Shown: one piece after another, positions 38,581 to 53,182 of the stretch | Position numbering within the stretch: position 1 is the first letter of the stretch | How the letters are laid out: the number at the start of each line of letters is the position of its first letter | Assembly (NCBI GenBank): GCA_947095585.1 | Contig: OX352763.1 | Coordinates: 64,575,016-64,639,015, forward strand | Direction: 5' to 3' | Length of the DNA: 64,000 nucleotides | Source of the DNA: Nephrocerus scutellatus | Taxonomy: Eukaryota > Arthropoda > Insecta > Diptera > Pipunculidae | Translations under genes and position numbers: made by a program | The notes under the pieces: model-generated | What the model was told of the DNA's origin: nothing | Databases searched by the model: none | Seen by the model: only the letters and a program-made list of their open reading frames with translations

Positions 38581-41500
38581 TGTCTATAAGACTTGTTCCT
38601 ATGGAAATTCTGGGATCTGGCCAATAGGGTCTGGGATATTTGGAACAAAGCCATTTGTCAAGGGATTCGTATGAAACTCGGAATGTAGGACTAATATGTG
38701 ACTATAAGACTTGTTCCTATGGAAATTCTGGGATCTGGCCAATAGGGTCTGGGATTTTTGAAACCAAGCCATTTCTCAAGGGATTCGTATGAAACTCGGA
38801 ATGTAGGACTAATATGTAACTATAAGACTTGTTCCTATGGAAATTCTGGGATCTGGCCAATAGGGTCTGGGATTTTTGGAACCAAGCCATTTCTCAAGGG
38901 ATTCGTATGAAACTCGGAATGTAGGACTAATATGTGACTATAAGACTTGTTCCCATTGAAATTCTGGGATCTGGCCAATAGGGTCTGGGATTTTTGGAAC
39001 ATAGCCATTTCTCAAGGGATTCCTATGAAACTCGGAATGTAGGACAAATATGTGACTATAAGACTTGTTCCTATGGAAATTCTGGGATCTGGCCAATAGG
39101 GTCTGGGATTTTTGGAACCAAGCCAATTCTCAAGGGATTCGTATGAAACTCGGAATGTAGGACTAATATGTGACTATAAGACTTGTTCCTATGGAAATTC
39201 TGGGATCTGGCCAATAGGGTATGGGATTTTTGGAACCAAGCCATTACTCAAGGTATTCGTATGAAACTCGGAATGTAGGACTAATATGTGACTATAAGAC
39301 TTGTTCCTATTGAAATTCTGGGATATGGCCAATAGGGTCTGGGATTTTTGGAACAAAGCCATTTCTCAAGGGATTCGTATGAAACTCGGAATGTAGGACT
39401 AATATGTGACTATAAGACTTGTTCCTATGGAAATTTTGGGATCTGGCCAATAGGGTCTGGGATTTTTGGAACAAAGCAATTTCTCAAGGGATTCGTATGA
39501 AACTCGGAATGTAGGACTAATATGTGACTATAAGAATTGTTCCTATGGAAATTCTGGGATCTGGCCATTAGGGTTTGGGATTTTTGGAACCAAGCCATTT
39601 CTCAAGGGATTCGTATGAAACTCGGAATGTAGGACAAATATGTGACTATAAGACTTGTTCCTATGGAAATTCTGGGATCTGGCCGATAGGATCTGGGATT
39701 TTTGGAACCAAGCCATTTCTCAAGGGATTCGTATGAAACTCGGAATGTAGGACAAATATGTGACTATAAGACTTGTTCCTATGGAAATTCTGGGATCTGG
39801 CCAATACGGTCTGGGATTTTTGGAACCAAGCCATTTCTCAAGGGATTCGTATGAAACTCGGAATGAAGGACTAATATGTGACTATAAGACTTGTTCCTAT
39901 GAAAATTCTGGGATCTGGCCAATAGGGTTTGGGATTTTTGGAACAAAGCCATTTCTCAAGTGATTCGTATGAAACTCGGAATGTAGGACTAATATGTGAC
40001 TATAAGACTTGTTCCTATGGAAATTCTGGGATCTGGCCAATAGGGTATGGGATTTTTGGAACCAAGCCATTTCTCAAGGGATTCGTATGAAAGTCGGAAT
40101 GTAGGACTAATATGTGACTATAAGACTTGTTCCTATGGAGATTCTGGGATCTGGCCAATAGGGCCTGGGATTTTTGGAACCAAGCCATTACTCAAGGGAT
40201 TCGTATGAAAGTCGGAATGTAGGACTAATATGTGACTATAAGACTTGTTCCTATGGAAATTCTGGGATCTGGCCAATAGGGTCTGGGATTTTTGGAACCA
40301 AGCCATTTCTCAAGGGATTCGTATGAAACTCGGAATGTAGGACAAATATGTGACTATAAGACTTGTTCCTATGGAAATTCTGGGATCTGGCCGATAGGGT
40401 CTGGGATTTTTGGAACAAAGCCATTTCTCAAGGGATTCGTATGAAACTCGGAATGTAGGACTAATATGTGACTATAAGAATTGTTCCTATGGAAATTCTG
40501 GGATCTGGCCATTAGCGTTTGGGATTTTTGGAACCAAGCCATTTCTCAAGGGATTCGTATGAAACTCGGAATGTAGGACAAATATGTGACTATAAGACTT
40601 GTTCCTATGGAAATTCTGGGATCTGGCCGATAGGGTCTGGGATTTTTGAAACCAAGCCATTTCTCAAGGGATTCGTATGAAACTCGGAATGTAGGACAAA
40701 TATGTGACTATAAGACTTGTTCCTATGGAAATTCTGGGATCTGGCCAATAGGGTCTGGGATTTTTGGAACCAAGCCATTTCTCAAGGGATTCGTATGAAA
40801 CTCGGAATGTAGGACTAATATGTGACTATAAGACTTGTTCCTATGAATATTCTGTGATCTGGCCAATAGGGTCTGGGATTTTTGGAACAAAGCCATTTCT
40901 CAAGGGATTCGTATGAAACTCGGAATGTAGGACTAATATGTGACTATAAGACTTGTTCCTATGGAAATTCTGGGATCTGGCCAATAGGGTCTGGGATTTT
41001 TGGAACAAAGCCATTTCTCAAGGGATTCGTATGAAACTCGGAATGTAGGACTAATATGTAACTATAAGACTTGTTTCTATGGAAATTCTGGTATCTGGCC
41101 AATAGGGTCTGGGATTTCTGGAACCAAGCCATTTCTCAAGGGATTCGTATGAAACTCGGAATGTAGGACTAATATGTGACTATAAGACTTGTTCCTATTG
41201 AAATTCTGGGATCTGGCCAATAGGGTCTGGGATTTTTGGAACATAGCCATTTCTCAAGGGATTCCTATGAAACTCGGAATGTAGGACTAATATGTGACTG
41301 TAAGACTTGTTCCTATGGAAATTCTGGGATCTGGCCAATAGGGTCTGGGATTTTTGGAACCAAGCCATTTCTCAAAGGATTCGTATGAAACTCGGAATAT
41401 AGCACTAATATGTGACTATAAGACTTGTTCCTATGGAAAGTCTGGGATCCGGCCCCTAGGGTCTGGGATTTTTGAAACCAAGCCATTTCCCAAGTGATTC

Positions 41501-43674
41501 GTATGAAACTCGGAATGTAGGACTAATATGTGTCTATAAGACTTGTTCCTATGGAAATTCTGGGATCTGGCCAATAGGGTCTGGGATATTTGGAACAAAG
41601 CCATTTCTCAAGGGATTCGTATGAAACTCGGAATGTAGGACTAATATGTAACTATAAGACTTGTTCCTATGGAAATTCTGGGATCTGGCCAATAGGGTCT
41701 TGGATTTCTGGAACCAAGCCATTTCTCAAGGGATTCGTATCAAACTCGGAATGTAGGACTAATATCTGACTATAAGACTTGTTCCTATTGAAATTCTGGG
41801 ATCTGGCCAATAGGGTCTGGGATTTTTGGAACCAAGCCATTCCTCAAGGGATTCGTATGAAACTCGGAATGTAGGACTAATATGTGACTATAAGACTTGT
41901 TCCTATGGAAATTCTGGGATCTAGCCAACAGAGTCTGGGATTTTTGGAACCAAGCCATTTCTCAAGGGATTCGTATGAATCTCGGAATGTAGGACTAATA
42001 TGTGACTATAAGACTTGTTCCCATTGAAATTCTGGGATCTGGCCAATAGGGTCTGGGATTTTTGGAACATAGCCATTTCTCAAGGGATTCCTATGAAACT
42101 CGGAATGTAGGACAAATATGTGACTATAAGACTTGTTCCTATGGAAATTCTGGGATCTGGCCAATAGGGTCTGGGATTTTTGGAACATAGCCATTTCTCA
42201 AGGGATTCCTATGAAACTCGGAATGTAGGACTAATATGTGACTATAAGGCTTGTTCCTATGGAAATTCTGGGATCTGGCCAATAGGGTCTGGGATTTCTG
42301 GAACCAAGCCATTTCTCAAGGGATTCGTATCAAACTCGGAATGTAGGACTAATATCTGACTATAAGACTTGTTCCTATTGAAATTCTGGGATCTGGCCAA
42401 TAGGGTCTGGGATTTTTGGAACCAAGCCATTTCTCAAGGGATTCGTATGAAACTCGGAATGTAGGACTAATATGTGACTATAAGACTTGTTCCTATGGAA
42501 ATTCTGGGATCTGGCCAACAGGGTCTGGGATTTTTGGAACCAAGCCATTTCTCAAGGGATTCGTATGAAACTCGGAATGTAGGACTAATATGTGACTATA
42601 AGACTTGTTCCCATTGAAATTCTGGGATCTGGCCAAGAGGGTCTGGGATTTTTGGAACATAGCCATTTCTCAAGGGATTCCTATGAAACTCGGAATGTAG
42701 GACAAATATGTGACCATAAGACTTGTTCCTATGGAAATTCTGGGATCTGGCCAACAGGGTCTGGGATTTTTGGAACCAAGCCATTACTCAAGGGATTCGT
42801 ATGAAAGTCGGAATGTAGGACTAATATGTGACTATAAGACTTGTTCCTATGGAAATTCTGGGATCTGGCCAATAGGGTCTGGGATTTTTGGAACCAAGCC
42901 ATTTCTCAAGGGATTCGTATGAAACTCGGAATGTAGGACAAATATGTGACTATAAGACTTGTTCCTATGGAAATTCTGGGATCTGGCCGATAGGGTCTGG
43001 GATTTTTGGAACAAAGCCATTTCTCAAGGGATTCGTATGAAACTCGGAATGTAGGACTAATATGTGACTATAAGAATTGTTCCTATGGAAATTCTGGGAT
43101 CTGGCCATTAGCGTTTGGGATTTTTGGAACCAAGCCATTTCTCAAGGGATTCGTATGAAACTCGGAATGTAGGACAAATATGTGACTATAAGACTTGTTC
43201 CTATGGAAATTCTGGGATCTGGCCGATAGGGTCTGGGATTTTTGAAACCAAGCCATTTCTCAAGGGATTCGTATGAAACTCGGAATGTAGGACTAATATG
43301 TGACTATAAGATTTGTTCCTATGAATATTCTGTGATCTGGCCAATAGGGTCTGGGATTTTTGGAACAAAGCCATTTCTCAAGGGATTCGTATGAAACTCG
43401 GAATGTAGGACTAATATGTGACTATAAGACTTGTTCCTATGGAAATTCTGGGATCTGGCCAATAGGGTCTGGGATTTTTGGAACAAAGCCATTTCTCAAG
43501 GGATTCGTATGAAACTCGGAATGTAGGACTAATATGTAACTATAAGACTTGTTTCTATGGAAATTCTGGTATCTGGCCAATAGGGTCTGGGATTTCTGGA
43601 ACCAAGCCATTTCTCAAGGGATTCGTATGAAACTCGGAATGTAGGACTAATATGTGACTATAAGACTTGTTCCT

Positions 43675-45113
43675 ATTGAAATTCTGGGATCTGGCCAATA
43701 GGGTCTGGGATTTTTGGAACATAGCCATTTCTCAAGGGATTCCTATGAAACTCGGAATGTAGGACTAATATGTGACTGTAAGACTTGTTCCTATGGAAAT
43801 TCTGGGATCTGGCCAATAGGGTCTGGGATTTTTGGAACCAAGCCATTTCTCAAAGGATTCGTATGAAACTCGGAATATAGCACTAATATGTGACTATAAG
43901 ACTTGTTCCTATGGAAAGTCTGGGATCCGGCCCCTAGGGTCTGGGATTTTTGAAACCAAGCCATTTCCCAAGTGATTCGTATGAAACTCGGAATGTAGGA
44001 CTAATATGTGTCTATAAGACTTGTTCCTATGGAAATTCTGGGATCTGGCCAATAGGGTCTGGGATATTTGGAACAAAGCCATTTCTCAAGGGATTCGTAT
44101 GAAATTCGGAATGTAGGACTAATATGTGACTATAAGACTTGTTCCTATGGAAATTCTGGGATCTGGCCAATAGGGTCTGGGATTTTTGAAACCAAGCCAT
44201 TTCTCAAGGGATTCGTATGAAACTCGGAATGTAGGACTAATATGTAACTATAAGACTTGTTCCTATGGAAATTCTGGGATCTGGCCAATAGGGTCTTGGA
44301 TTTCTGGAACCAAGCCATTTCTCAAGGGATTCGTATCAAACTCGGAATGTAGGACTAATATCTGACTATAAGACTTGTTCCTATTGAAATTCTGGGATCT
44401 GGCCAATAGGGTCTGGGATTTTTGGAACCAAGCCATTTCTCAAGGGATTCGTATGAAACTCGGAATGTAGGACTAATATGTGACTATAAGACTTGTTCCT
44501 ATGGAAATTCTGGGATCTGGCCAACAGAGTCTGGGATTTTTGGAACCAAGCCATTTCTCAAGGGATTCGTATGAAACTCGGAATGTAGGACTAATATGTG
44601 ACTATAAGACTTGTTCCCATTGAAATTCTGGGATCTGGCCAATAGGGTCTGGGATTTTTGGAACATAGCCATTTCTCAAGGGATTCCTATGAAACTCGGA
44701 ATGTAGGACAAATATGTGACTATAAGACTTGTTCCTATGGAAATTCTGGAATGTGGCCAATAGGGTCTGGGATTTTTGGAACATAGCTATTTCTCAAGGG
44801 ATTCCTATGAAACTCGGAATGTAGGACTAATATGTGACTATAAGACTTGTTCCTATGGAAATTCTGGGATCTGGCCAATAGGGTCTGGGATTTCTGGAAC
44901 CAAGCCATTTCTCAAGGGATTCGTATGAAACTCGGAATGTAGGACTAATATCTGACTATAAGAGTTGTTCCTATTGAAATTCTGGGATCTGGCCAATAGG
45001 GTCTGGGAATTTTGGAACCAAGCCATTTCTCAAGGGATTCGTATGAAACTCGGAATGTAGGACTAATATGTGACTATAAGACTTGTTCCTATGGAAATTC
45101 TGGGATCTGGCCA
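43675..45113. repeat. Satellite segmental duplication E, copy 2
   Basis: Partner of 32236-33674. The match ends where ccaata becomes ccaaca. It is followed directly by sequence like the middle of block C, so the array here is a mosaic of older blocks. Confidence 0.82.
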
Positions 45114-48100
45114 ACAGGGTCTGGGATTTTTGGAACCAAGCCATTTCTCAAGGGATTCGTATGAAACTCGGAATGTAGGACTAATATGTGACTATAAGAC
45201 TTGTTCCCATTGAAATTCTGGGATCTGGCCAATAGGGTCTGGGATTTTTGGAACATAGCCATTTCTCAAGGGATTCCTATGAAACTCGGAATGTAGGACA
45301 AATATGTGACCATAAGACTTGTTCCTATGGAAATTCTGGGATCTGGCCAATAGGGTCTGGGATTTTTGGAACCAAGCCAATTCTCAAGGGATTCGTATGA
45401 AACTCGGAATGTAGGACTAATATGTGACTATAAGACTTGTTCCTATGGAAATTCTGGGATCAGGCCAATAGGGTATATGATTTTTGGAACCAAGCCATTT
45501 CTCAAGGGATTCGTATAAAAGTCGGAATGTAGGACTAATATGTGACTATAAGACTTGTTCCTATGGAAATTCTGGGATCTGGCCAATAGGGTCTGGGATT
45601 TTTGGAACATAGCCATTTCTCAAGGGATTCCTATGAAACTCGGAATGTAGGACAAATATGTGACTATAAGACTTGTTCCTATTGAAATTCTGGGATCTGG
45701 CCAATAGGGTCTGGGATTTTTGAACCAAGCCAATTCTCAAGGGATTCGTATGAAACTCGGAATGTAGGACTAATATGTGACTATAAGACTTGTTCCTATG
45801 GAAATTCTGGGATCTGGCCAATAGGGTCTGGGATTTCTGGAACCAAGCCATTTCTCAAGGGATTCGTATCAAACTCGGAATGTAGGACTAATATGTGACT
45901 ATAAGACTTGTTCCTATTGAAATTCTGGGATCTGGCCAATAGGGTTTGGGATTTTTGGAACCAAGCCATTTCTCAAGGGATTCGTATGAAATTCGGAATG
46001 CAGGACTAATATGTGACTATAAGACTAGTTCCTATGGAAATTCTGGGATCTGGCCAATAGGGTCTGGGATTTTTGAAACCAAGCCATTTCTCAAGGGATT
46101 CGTATGAAACTCGGAATGTAGGACTAATATGTAACTATAAGACTTGTTCCTATGGAAATTCTGGGATCTGGCCAATAGGGTCTTGGATTTCTGGAACCAA
46201 GCCATTTCTCAAGGGATTCGTATCAAACTCGGAATGTAGGACTAATATCTGACTATAAGACTTGTTCCTATTGAAATTCTGGGATCTGGCCAATAGGGTC
46301 TGGGATTTTTGAAACCAAGCCATTTCTCAAGGGATTCGTATGAAACTCGGAATGTAGGACTAATATGTGACTATAAGACTTGTTCCTATGGAAATTCTGG
46401 GATCTGGCCAACAGAGTCTGGGATTTTTGGAACCAAGCCATTTCTCAAGGGATTCGTATGAAACTCGGAATGTAGGACTAATATGTGACTATAAGACTTG
46501 TTCCCATTGAAATTCTGGGATCTGGCCAATAGGGTCTGGGATTTTTGGAACATAGCCATTTCTCAAGGGATTCCTATGAAACTCGGAATGTAGGACAAAT
46601 ATGTGACTATAAGACTTGTTCCTATGGAAATTCTGGGATCTGGCCAATAGGGTCTGGGATTTTTGGAACATAGCCATTTCTCAAGGGATTCCTATGAAAC
46701 TCGGAATGTAGGACTAATATGTGACTATAAGACTTGTTCCTATGGAAATTCTGGGATCTGGCCAATAGGGTCTGGGATTTCTGGAACCAAGCCATTTCTC
46801 AAGGGATTCGTATCAAACTCGGAATGTAGGACTAATATCTGACTATAAGACTTGTTCCTATTGAAATTCTGGGATCTGGCCAATAGGGTCTGGGATTTTT
46901 GGAACCAAGCCATTTCTCAAGGGATTCGTATGAAACTCGGAATGTAGGACTAATATGTGACTATAAGACTTGTTCCTATGGAAATTCTGGGATCTGGCCA
47001 ACAGGGTTTGGGATTTTTGGAACCAAGCCATTTCTCAAGGGATTCGTATGAATCTCGGAATGTAGGACTAATATGTGACTATAAGACTTGTTCCCATTGA
47101 AATTCTGGGATCTGGCCAATAGGGTCTGGGATTTTTGGAACATAGCCATTTCTCAAGGGATTCCTATGAAATTTGGAATGTAGGACAAATATGTGACCAT
47201 AAGACTTGTTCCTATGGAAATTCTGGGATCTGGCCAATAGGGTCTGGGATTTTTGGAACCAAGCCAATTCTCAAGGGATTCGTATGAAACTCGGAATGTA
47301 TTACTAATATGTGACTATAAGACTTGTTCCTATGGAAATTCTGGGATCTGGCCAATAGGGTATATGATTTTTGGAACCAAGCCATTTCTCAAGGGATTCG
47401 TATAAAAGTCGGAATGTAGGACTAATATGTGACTATAAGACTTGTTCCTATGGAAATTCTGGGATCTGGCCAATAGGGTCTGGGATTTTTGGAACATAGC
47501 CATTTCTCAAGGGATTCCTATGAAACTCGGAATGTAGGACAAATATGTGACTATAAGACTTGTTCCTATTGAAATTCTGGGATCTGGCCAATAGGGTCTG
47601 GGATTTTTGAACCAAGCCAATTCTCAAGGGATTCGTATGAAACTCGGAATGTAGGACTAATATGTGACTATAAGACTTGTTCCTATGGAAATTCTGGGAT
47701 CTGGCCAATAGGGTCTGGGATTTCTGCAACCAAGCCATTTCTCAAGGGATTCGTATCAAACTCGGAATGTAGGACTAATATGTGACTATAAGACTTGTTC
47801 CTATTGAAATTCTGGGATCTGGCCAATAGGGTTTGGGATTTTTGGAACCAAGCCATTTCTCAAGGGATTCGTATGAAACTCGGAATGCAGGACTAATATG
47901 TGACTATAAGACTAGTTCCTATGGAAATTCTGGGATCTGGCCAACAGGGTCTGGGATTTTTGGAACCAAGCCATTTCTCAAGGGATTCGTATGAAACTCG
48001 GAATGTAGGACTAATATGTGACTATAAGACTTGTTCCTATTGAAATTCTGGGATCTGGCCAATAGGGTATGGGATTTTTGGAACATAGCCATTTCTCAAG

Positions 48101-50000
48101 GGATTCCTATGAAACTCGGAATGTAGGACTAATATGTGACTGTAAGACTTGTTCCTATGGAAATTCTGGGATCTGGCCAATAGGGTCTGGGATTTTTGGA
48201 ACAAAGCCATTTCTCAAGGGATTCGTATGAAACTCGGAATGTAGCACTATGACTATAAGACTTGTTCCTATGGAAAGTCTGGGATCCGGCCCCTAGGGTC
48301 TGGGATTTTTGAAACCAAGCCATTACCCAAGGGATTCGTATGAAACTCGGAATGTAGGACTAATATGTGCCTATAAGACTTGTTCCTATGGAAATTCTGG
48401 GATCTGGCCAATAGGGTCTGGGATTTTTGAAACCAAGCCATTTCTCAAGGGATTCGTATGAATCTCGGAATGTAGGACTAATATGTAACTATAAGACTTG
48501 TTCCTGTGGAAATTCTGGGATCTGGCCAATAGGGTCTGGGATTTCTGGAACCAAGCCATTTCTCAAGGGATTCGTATCAAACTCGGAATGTAGGACTAAA
48601 TGACTATAAGACTTGTTCCTATTGAAATTCTGGGATCTGGCCAATAGGGTCTGGGATTTTTGGAACCAAGCCATTTCTCAAGGGATTCGTATGAAACTCG
48701 GAATGTAGGACTAATATGTGACTATAAGACTTGTTCCTATGGAAATTCTGGGATCTGGCCAACAGGGTCTGGGATTTTTGGAACCAAGCCATTTCTCAAG
48801 GGATTCGTATGAAACTCGGAATGTAGGACTAATATGTGACTATAAGACTTGTTCCCATTGAAATTCTGGGATCTGGCCAATAGGGTCTGGGATTTTTGGA
48901 ACATAGCCATTTCTCAAGGGATTCCTATGAAACTCGGAATGTAGGACAAATATGTGACTATAAGACTTGTTCCTATGGAAATTCTGGGATCTGGCCAATA
49001 GGGTCTGGGATTTTTGGAACATAGCCATTTCTCAAGGGATTCCTATGAAACTCGGAATGTAGGACTAATATGTGACTATAAGACTTGTTCCTATGGAAAT
49101 TCTGGGATCTGGCCAATAGGGTCTGGGATTTTTGGAACCAAGCCATTTCTCAAGGGATTCGTATGAAACTCGGAATGTAGCACTAATATGTGACTACAAG
49201 ACTTGTTCCTATGGAAAGTCTGGGATCTGGCCAATAGGGTCTGGGATTTTTGAAACCAAGCCATTTCCCAAGGGATTCGTATGAAACTCGGAATGTAGGA
49301 CTAATATGTGTCTATAAGACTTGTTCCTATGGAAATTCTGGGATCTGGCCAATAGGGTCTGGGATATTTGGAACAAAGCCTTTTGTCAAGGGATTCGTAT
49401 GAAACTCGGAATGTAGGACTAATATGTGACTATAAGACTTGTTCCTATGGAAATTCTGGGATCTGGCCAATAGGGTCTGGGATTTTTGAAACCAAGCCAT
49501 TTCTCAAGGGATTCGTATGAAACTCGGAATGTAGGACTAATATGTAACTATAAGACTTGTTCCTATGGAAATTCTGGGATCTGGCCAATAGGGTCTGGGA
49601 TTTTTGGAACCAAGCCATTTCTCAAGGGATTCGTATGAAACTCGGAATGTAGGACTAATATGTGACTATAAGACTTGTTCCCATTGAAATTCTGGGATCT
49701 GGCCAATAGGGTCTGGGATTTTTGGAACATAGCCATTTCTCAAGGGATTCCTATGAAACTCGTAATGTAGGACAAATATGTGACTATAAGACTTGTTCCT
49801 ATGGAAATTCTGGGATCTGGCCAATAGGGTCTGGGATTTTTGGAACCAAGCCAATTCTCAAGGGATTCGTATGAAACTCGGAATGTAGGACTAATATGTG
49901 ACTATAAGACTTGTTCCTATGGAAATTCTGGGATCTGGCCAATAGGGTATGGGATTTTTGGAACCAAGCCATTACTCAAGGGATTCGTATGAAACTCGGA
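45114..50000. repeat. Third, diverged copy of block C-type satellite
   Basis: Variant monomers recur with the same spacing as in 36150-39300 (369, 928, 590, 369, 681 and 826 bp steps). One monomer is lost near 48420, a few bases are deleted at 48597 (gactaaatgac), and there are private changes (gggatcaggcc, aaatttgg, gtattactaat). Confidence 0.72.
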
Positions 50001-51294
50001 ATGTAGGACTAATAAGTGACTATAAGACTTGTTCCTATTGAAATTCTGGGATATGGCCAATAGGGTCTGGGATTTTTGGAACAAAGCCATTTCTCAAGGG
50101 ATTCGTATGAAACTCGGAATGTAGGACTAATATGTGACTATAAGACTTGTTCCTATGGAAATTTTGGGATCTGGCCAATAGGGTCTGGGATTTTTGGAAC
50201 AAAGCAATTTCTCAAGGGATTCGTATGAAACTCGGAATGTAGGACTAATATGTGACTATAAGAATTGTTCCTATGGAAATTCTGGGATCTGGCCATTAGG
50301 GTTTGGGATTTTTGGAACCAAGCCATTTCTCAAGGGATTCGTATGAAACTCGGAATGTAGGACAAATATGTGACTATAAGACTTGTTCCTATGGAAATTC
50401 TGGGATCTGGCCGATAGGGTCTGGGATTTTTGGAACCAAGCCATTTCTCAAGGGATTCGTATGAAACTCGGAATGTAGGACAAATATGTGACTATAAGAC
50501 TTGTTCCTATGGAAATTCTGGGATCTGGCCGATAGGATCTGGGATTTTTGGAACCAAGCCATTTCTCAAGGGATTCGTATGAAACTCGGAATGTAGGACA
50601 AATATGTGACTATAAGACTTGTTCCTATGGAAATTCTGGGATCTGGCCAATACGGTCTGGGATTTTTGGAACCAAGCCATTTCTCAAGGGATTCGTATGA
50701 AACTCGGAATGAAGGACTAATATGTGACTATAAGACTTGTTCCTATGAAAATTCTGGGATCTGGCCAATAGGGTTTGGGATTTTTGGAACAAAGCCATTT
50801 CTCAAGGGATTCGTATGAAACTCGGAATGTAGGACTAATATGTGACTATAAGACTTGTTCCTATGGAAATTCTGGGATCTAGCCAATAGGGTCTGGGATT
50901 TTTGGAACCAAGCCATTTCTCAAGGGATTCGTATGAAAGTCGGAATGTAGGACTAATATGTGACTATAAGACTTGTTCCTATGGAAATTCTGGGATCTGG
51001 CCAATAGGGCCTGGGATTTTTGGAACCAAGCCATTACTCAAGGGATTCGTATGAAAGTCGGAATGTAGGACTAATATGTGACTATAAGACTTGTTCCTAT
51101 GGAAATTCTGGGATCTGGCCAATAGGGTCTGGGATTTTTGGAACCAAGCCATTTCTCAAGGGATTCGTATGAAACTCGGAATGTAGGACTAATATGTGAC
51201 TATAAGACTTGTTCCTATGGAAATTCTGGGATCTGGCCGATAGGGTCTGGGATTTTTGGAACAAAGCCATTTCTCAAGGGATTCGTATGAAACT

Positions 51295-52989
51295 CGGAAT
51301 GTAGGACTAATATGTGACTATAAGAATTGTTCCTATGGAAATTCTGGGATCTGGCCATTAGCGTTTGGGATTTTTGGAACCAAGCCATTTCTCAAGGGAT
51401 TCGTATGAAACTCGGAATATAGGACAAATATGTGACTATAAGACTTGTTCCTATGGAAATTCTGGGATCTGGCCGATAGGGTCTGGGATTTTTGGAACCA
51501 AGCCATTTCTCAAGGGATTCGTATGAAACTCGGAATGTAGGACAAATATGTGACTATAAGACTTGTTCCTATGGAAATTCTGGGATCTGGCCAATAGGGT
51601 CTGGGATTTTTGGAACCAAGCCATTTCTCAAGGGATTCGTATGAAACTCGGAATGTAGGACTAATATGTGACTATAAGACTTGTTCCTATGAATATTCTG
51701 TGATCTGGCCAATAGGGTCTGGGATTTTTGGAACAAAGCCATTTCTCAAGGGATTCGTATGAAACTCGGAATGTAGGACTAATATGTGACTATAAGACTT
51801 GTTCCTATGGAAATTCTGGGATCTGGCCAATAGGGTCTGGGATTTTTGGAACAAAGCCATTTCTCAAGGGATTCGTATGAAACTCGGAATGTAGGACTAA
51901 TATGTAACTATAAGACTTGTTTCTATGGAAATTCTGGTATCTGGCCAATAGGGTCTGGGATTTCTGGAACCAAGCCATTTCTCAAGGGATTTGTATCAAA
52001 CTCGGAATGTAGGACTAATATGTGACTATAAGACTTGTTCCTATTGAAATTCTGGGATCTGGCAAATAGGGTCTGGGATTTTTGGAACCAAGCCATTTCT
52101 CAAGGTATTCGTATGAAACTCGGAATGCAGGACTAATATGTGACTATAAGACTTGTTCCTATGGAAATTCTGGGATCTGGCCAACAGGGTCTGGGATTTT
52201 TGGAACCAAGCCATTTTTCAAGGGATTCGTATGAAACTCGGAATGTAGGATTAATATGTGACTATAAGACTTGTTCCTATGGAAATTCTGGGATCTGGCC
52301 AATAGGGTATGGGATTTTTGGAACCAAGCCATTACTCAAGGGATTCGTATGAAACTCGGAATGTAGGACTAATATGTGACTATAAGACTTGTTCCTATTG
52401 AAATTCTGGGATATGGCCAATAGGGTCTGGGATTTTTGGAACAAAGCCATTTCTCAAGGGATTCGTATGAAACTCGGAATGTAGGACTAATATGTGACTA
52501 TAAGACTTGTTCCTATGGAAATTTTGGGATCTGGCCAATAGGGTCTGGGATTTTTGGAACAAAGCAATTTCTCAAGGGATTCGTATGAAACTCGGAATGT
52601 AGGACTAATATGTGACTATAAGAATTGTTCCTATGGAAATTCTGGGATCTGGCCATTAGGGTTTGGGATTTTTGGAACCAAGCCATTTCTCAAGGGATTC
52701 GTATGAAACTCGGAATGTAGGACAAATATGTGACTATAAGACTTGTTCCTATGGAAATTCTGGGATCTGGCCGATAGGATCTGGGATTTTTGGAACCAAG
52801 CCATTTCTCAAGGGATTCGTATGAAACTCGGAATGTAGGACAAATATGTGACTATAAGACTTGTTCCTATGGAAATTCTGGGATCTGGCCAATACGGTCT
52901 GGGATTTTTGGAACCAAGCCATTTCTCAAGGGATTCGTATGAAACTCGGAATGAAGGACTAATATGTGACTATAAGACTTGTTCCTATG
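51295..52989. repeat. Satellite tandem duplication D, copy 1
   Basis: Matches the next block at an offset of exactly 1888 bp (16 monomers). Shared rare variants are ccattagcgttt, gaatattctgtgatc, ttgtttctatgg/tctggtatc, ggatttgtatcaaa, ggcaaatagg, ggattaatatg, ccgataggatctg and ccaatacgg. Confidence 0.88.
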
Positions 52990-53182
52990 AAAATTCTGGG
53001 ATCTGGCCAATAGGGTTTGGGATTTTTGGAACAAAGCCATTTCTCAAGGGATTCGTATGAAACTCGGAATGTAGGACTAATATGTGACTATAAGACTTGT
53101 TCCTATGGAAATTTTGGGATCTGGCCAATAGGGTCTGGGATTTTTGGAACAAAGCAATTTCTCAAGGGATTCGTATGAAAGT

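Larger units (their letters stand above)
6937..48287. repeat. Marker monomer variant series (GGATCCGGCCCCTAGG) within the satellite
   Basis: One monomer subtype carries gaaagtctgggatccggcc then cctagg in place of gaaattctgggatctggccaatagg. Its GGATCC starts at 6937, 7645, 8235, 10359, 14134, 14842, 15432, 16730, 19326, 20034, 23671, 26591, 27299, 30596, 32484, 34136, 37433, 41445, 43923 and 48282. Gaps are 6, 5, 18, 32, 6, 5, 11, 22, 6, 31, 25, 6, 28, 16, 14, 28, 34, 21 and 37 monomers, within a few bases of small indels. The subtype is absent from the first 2.8 kb and the last 11 kb of the array. Confidence 0.92.
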
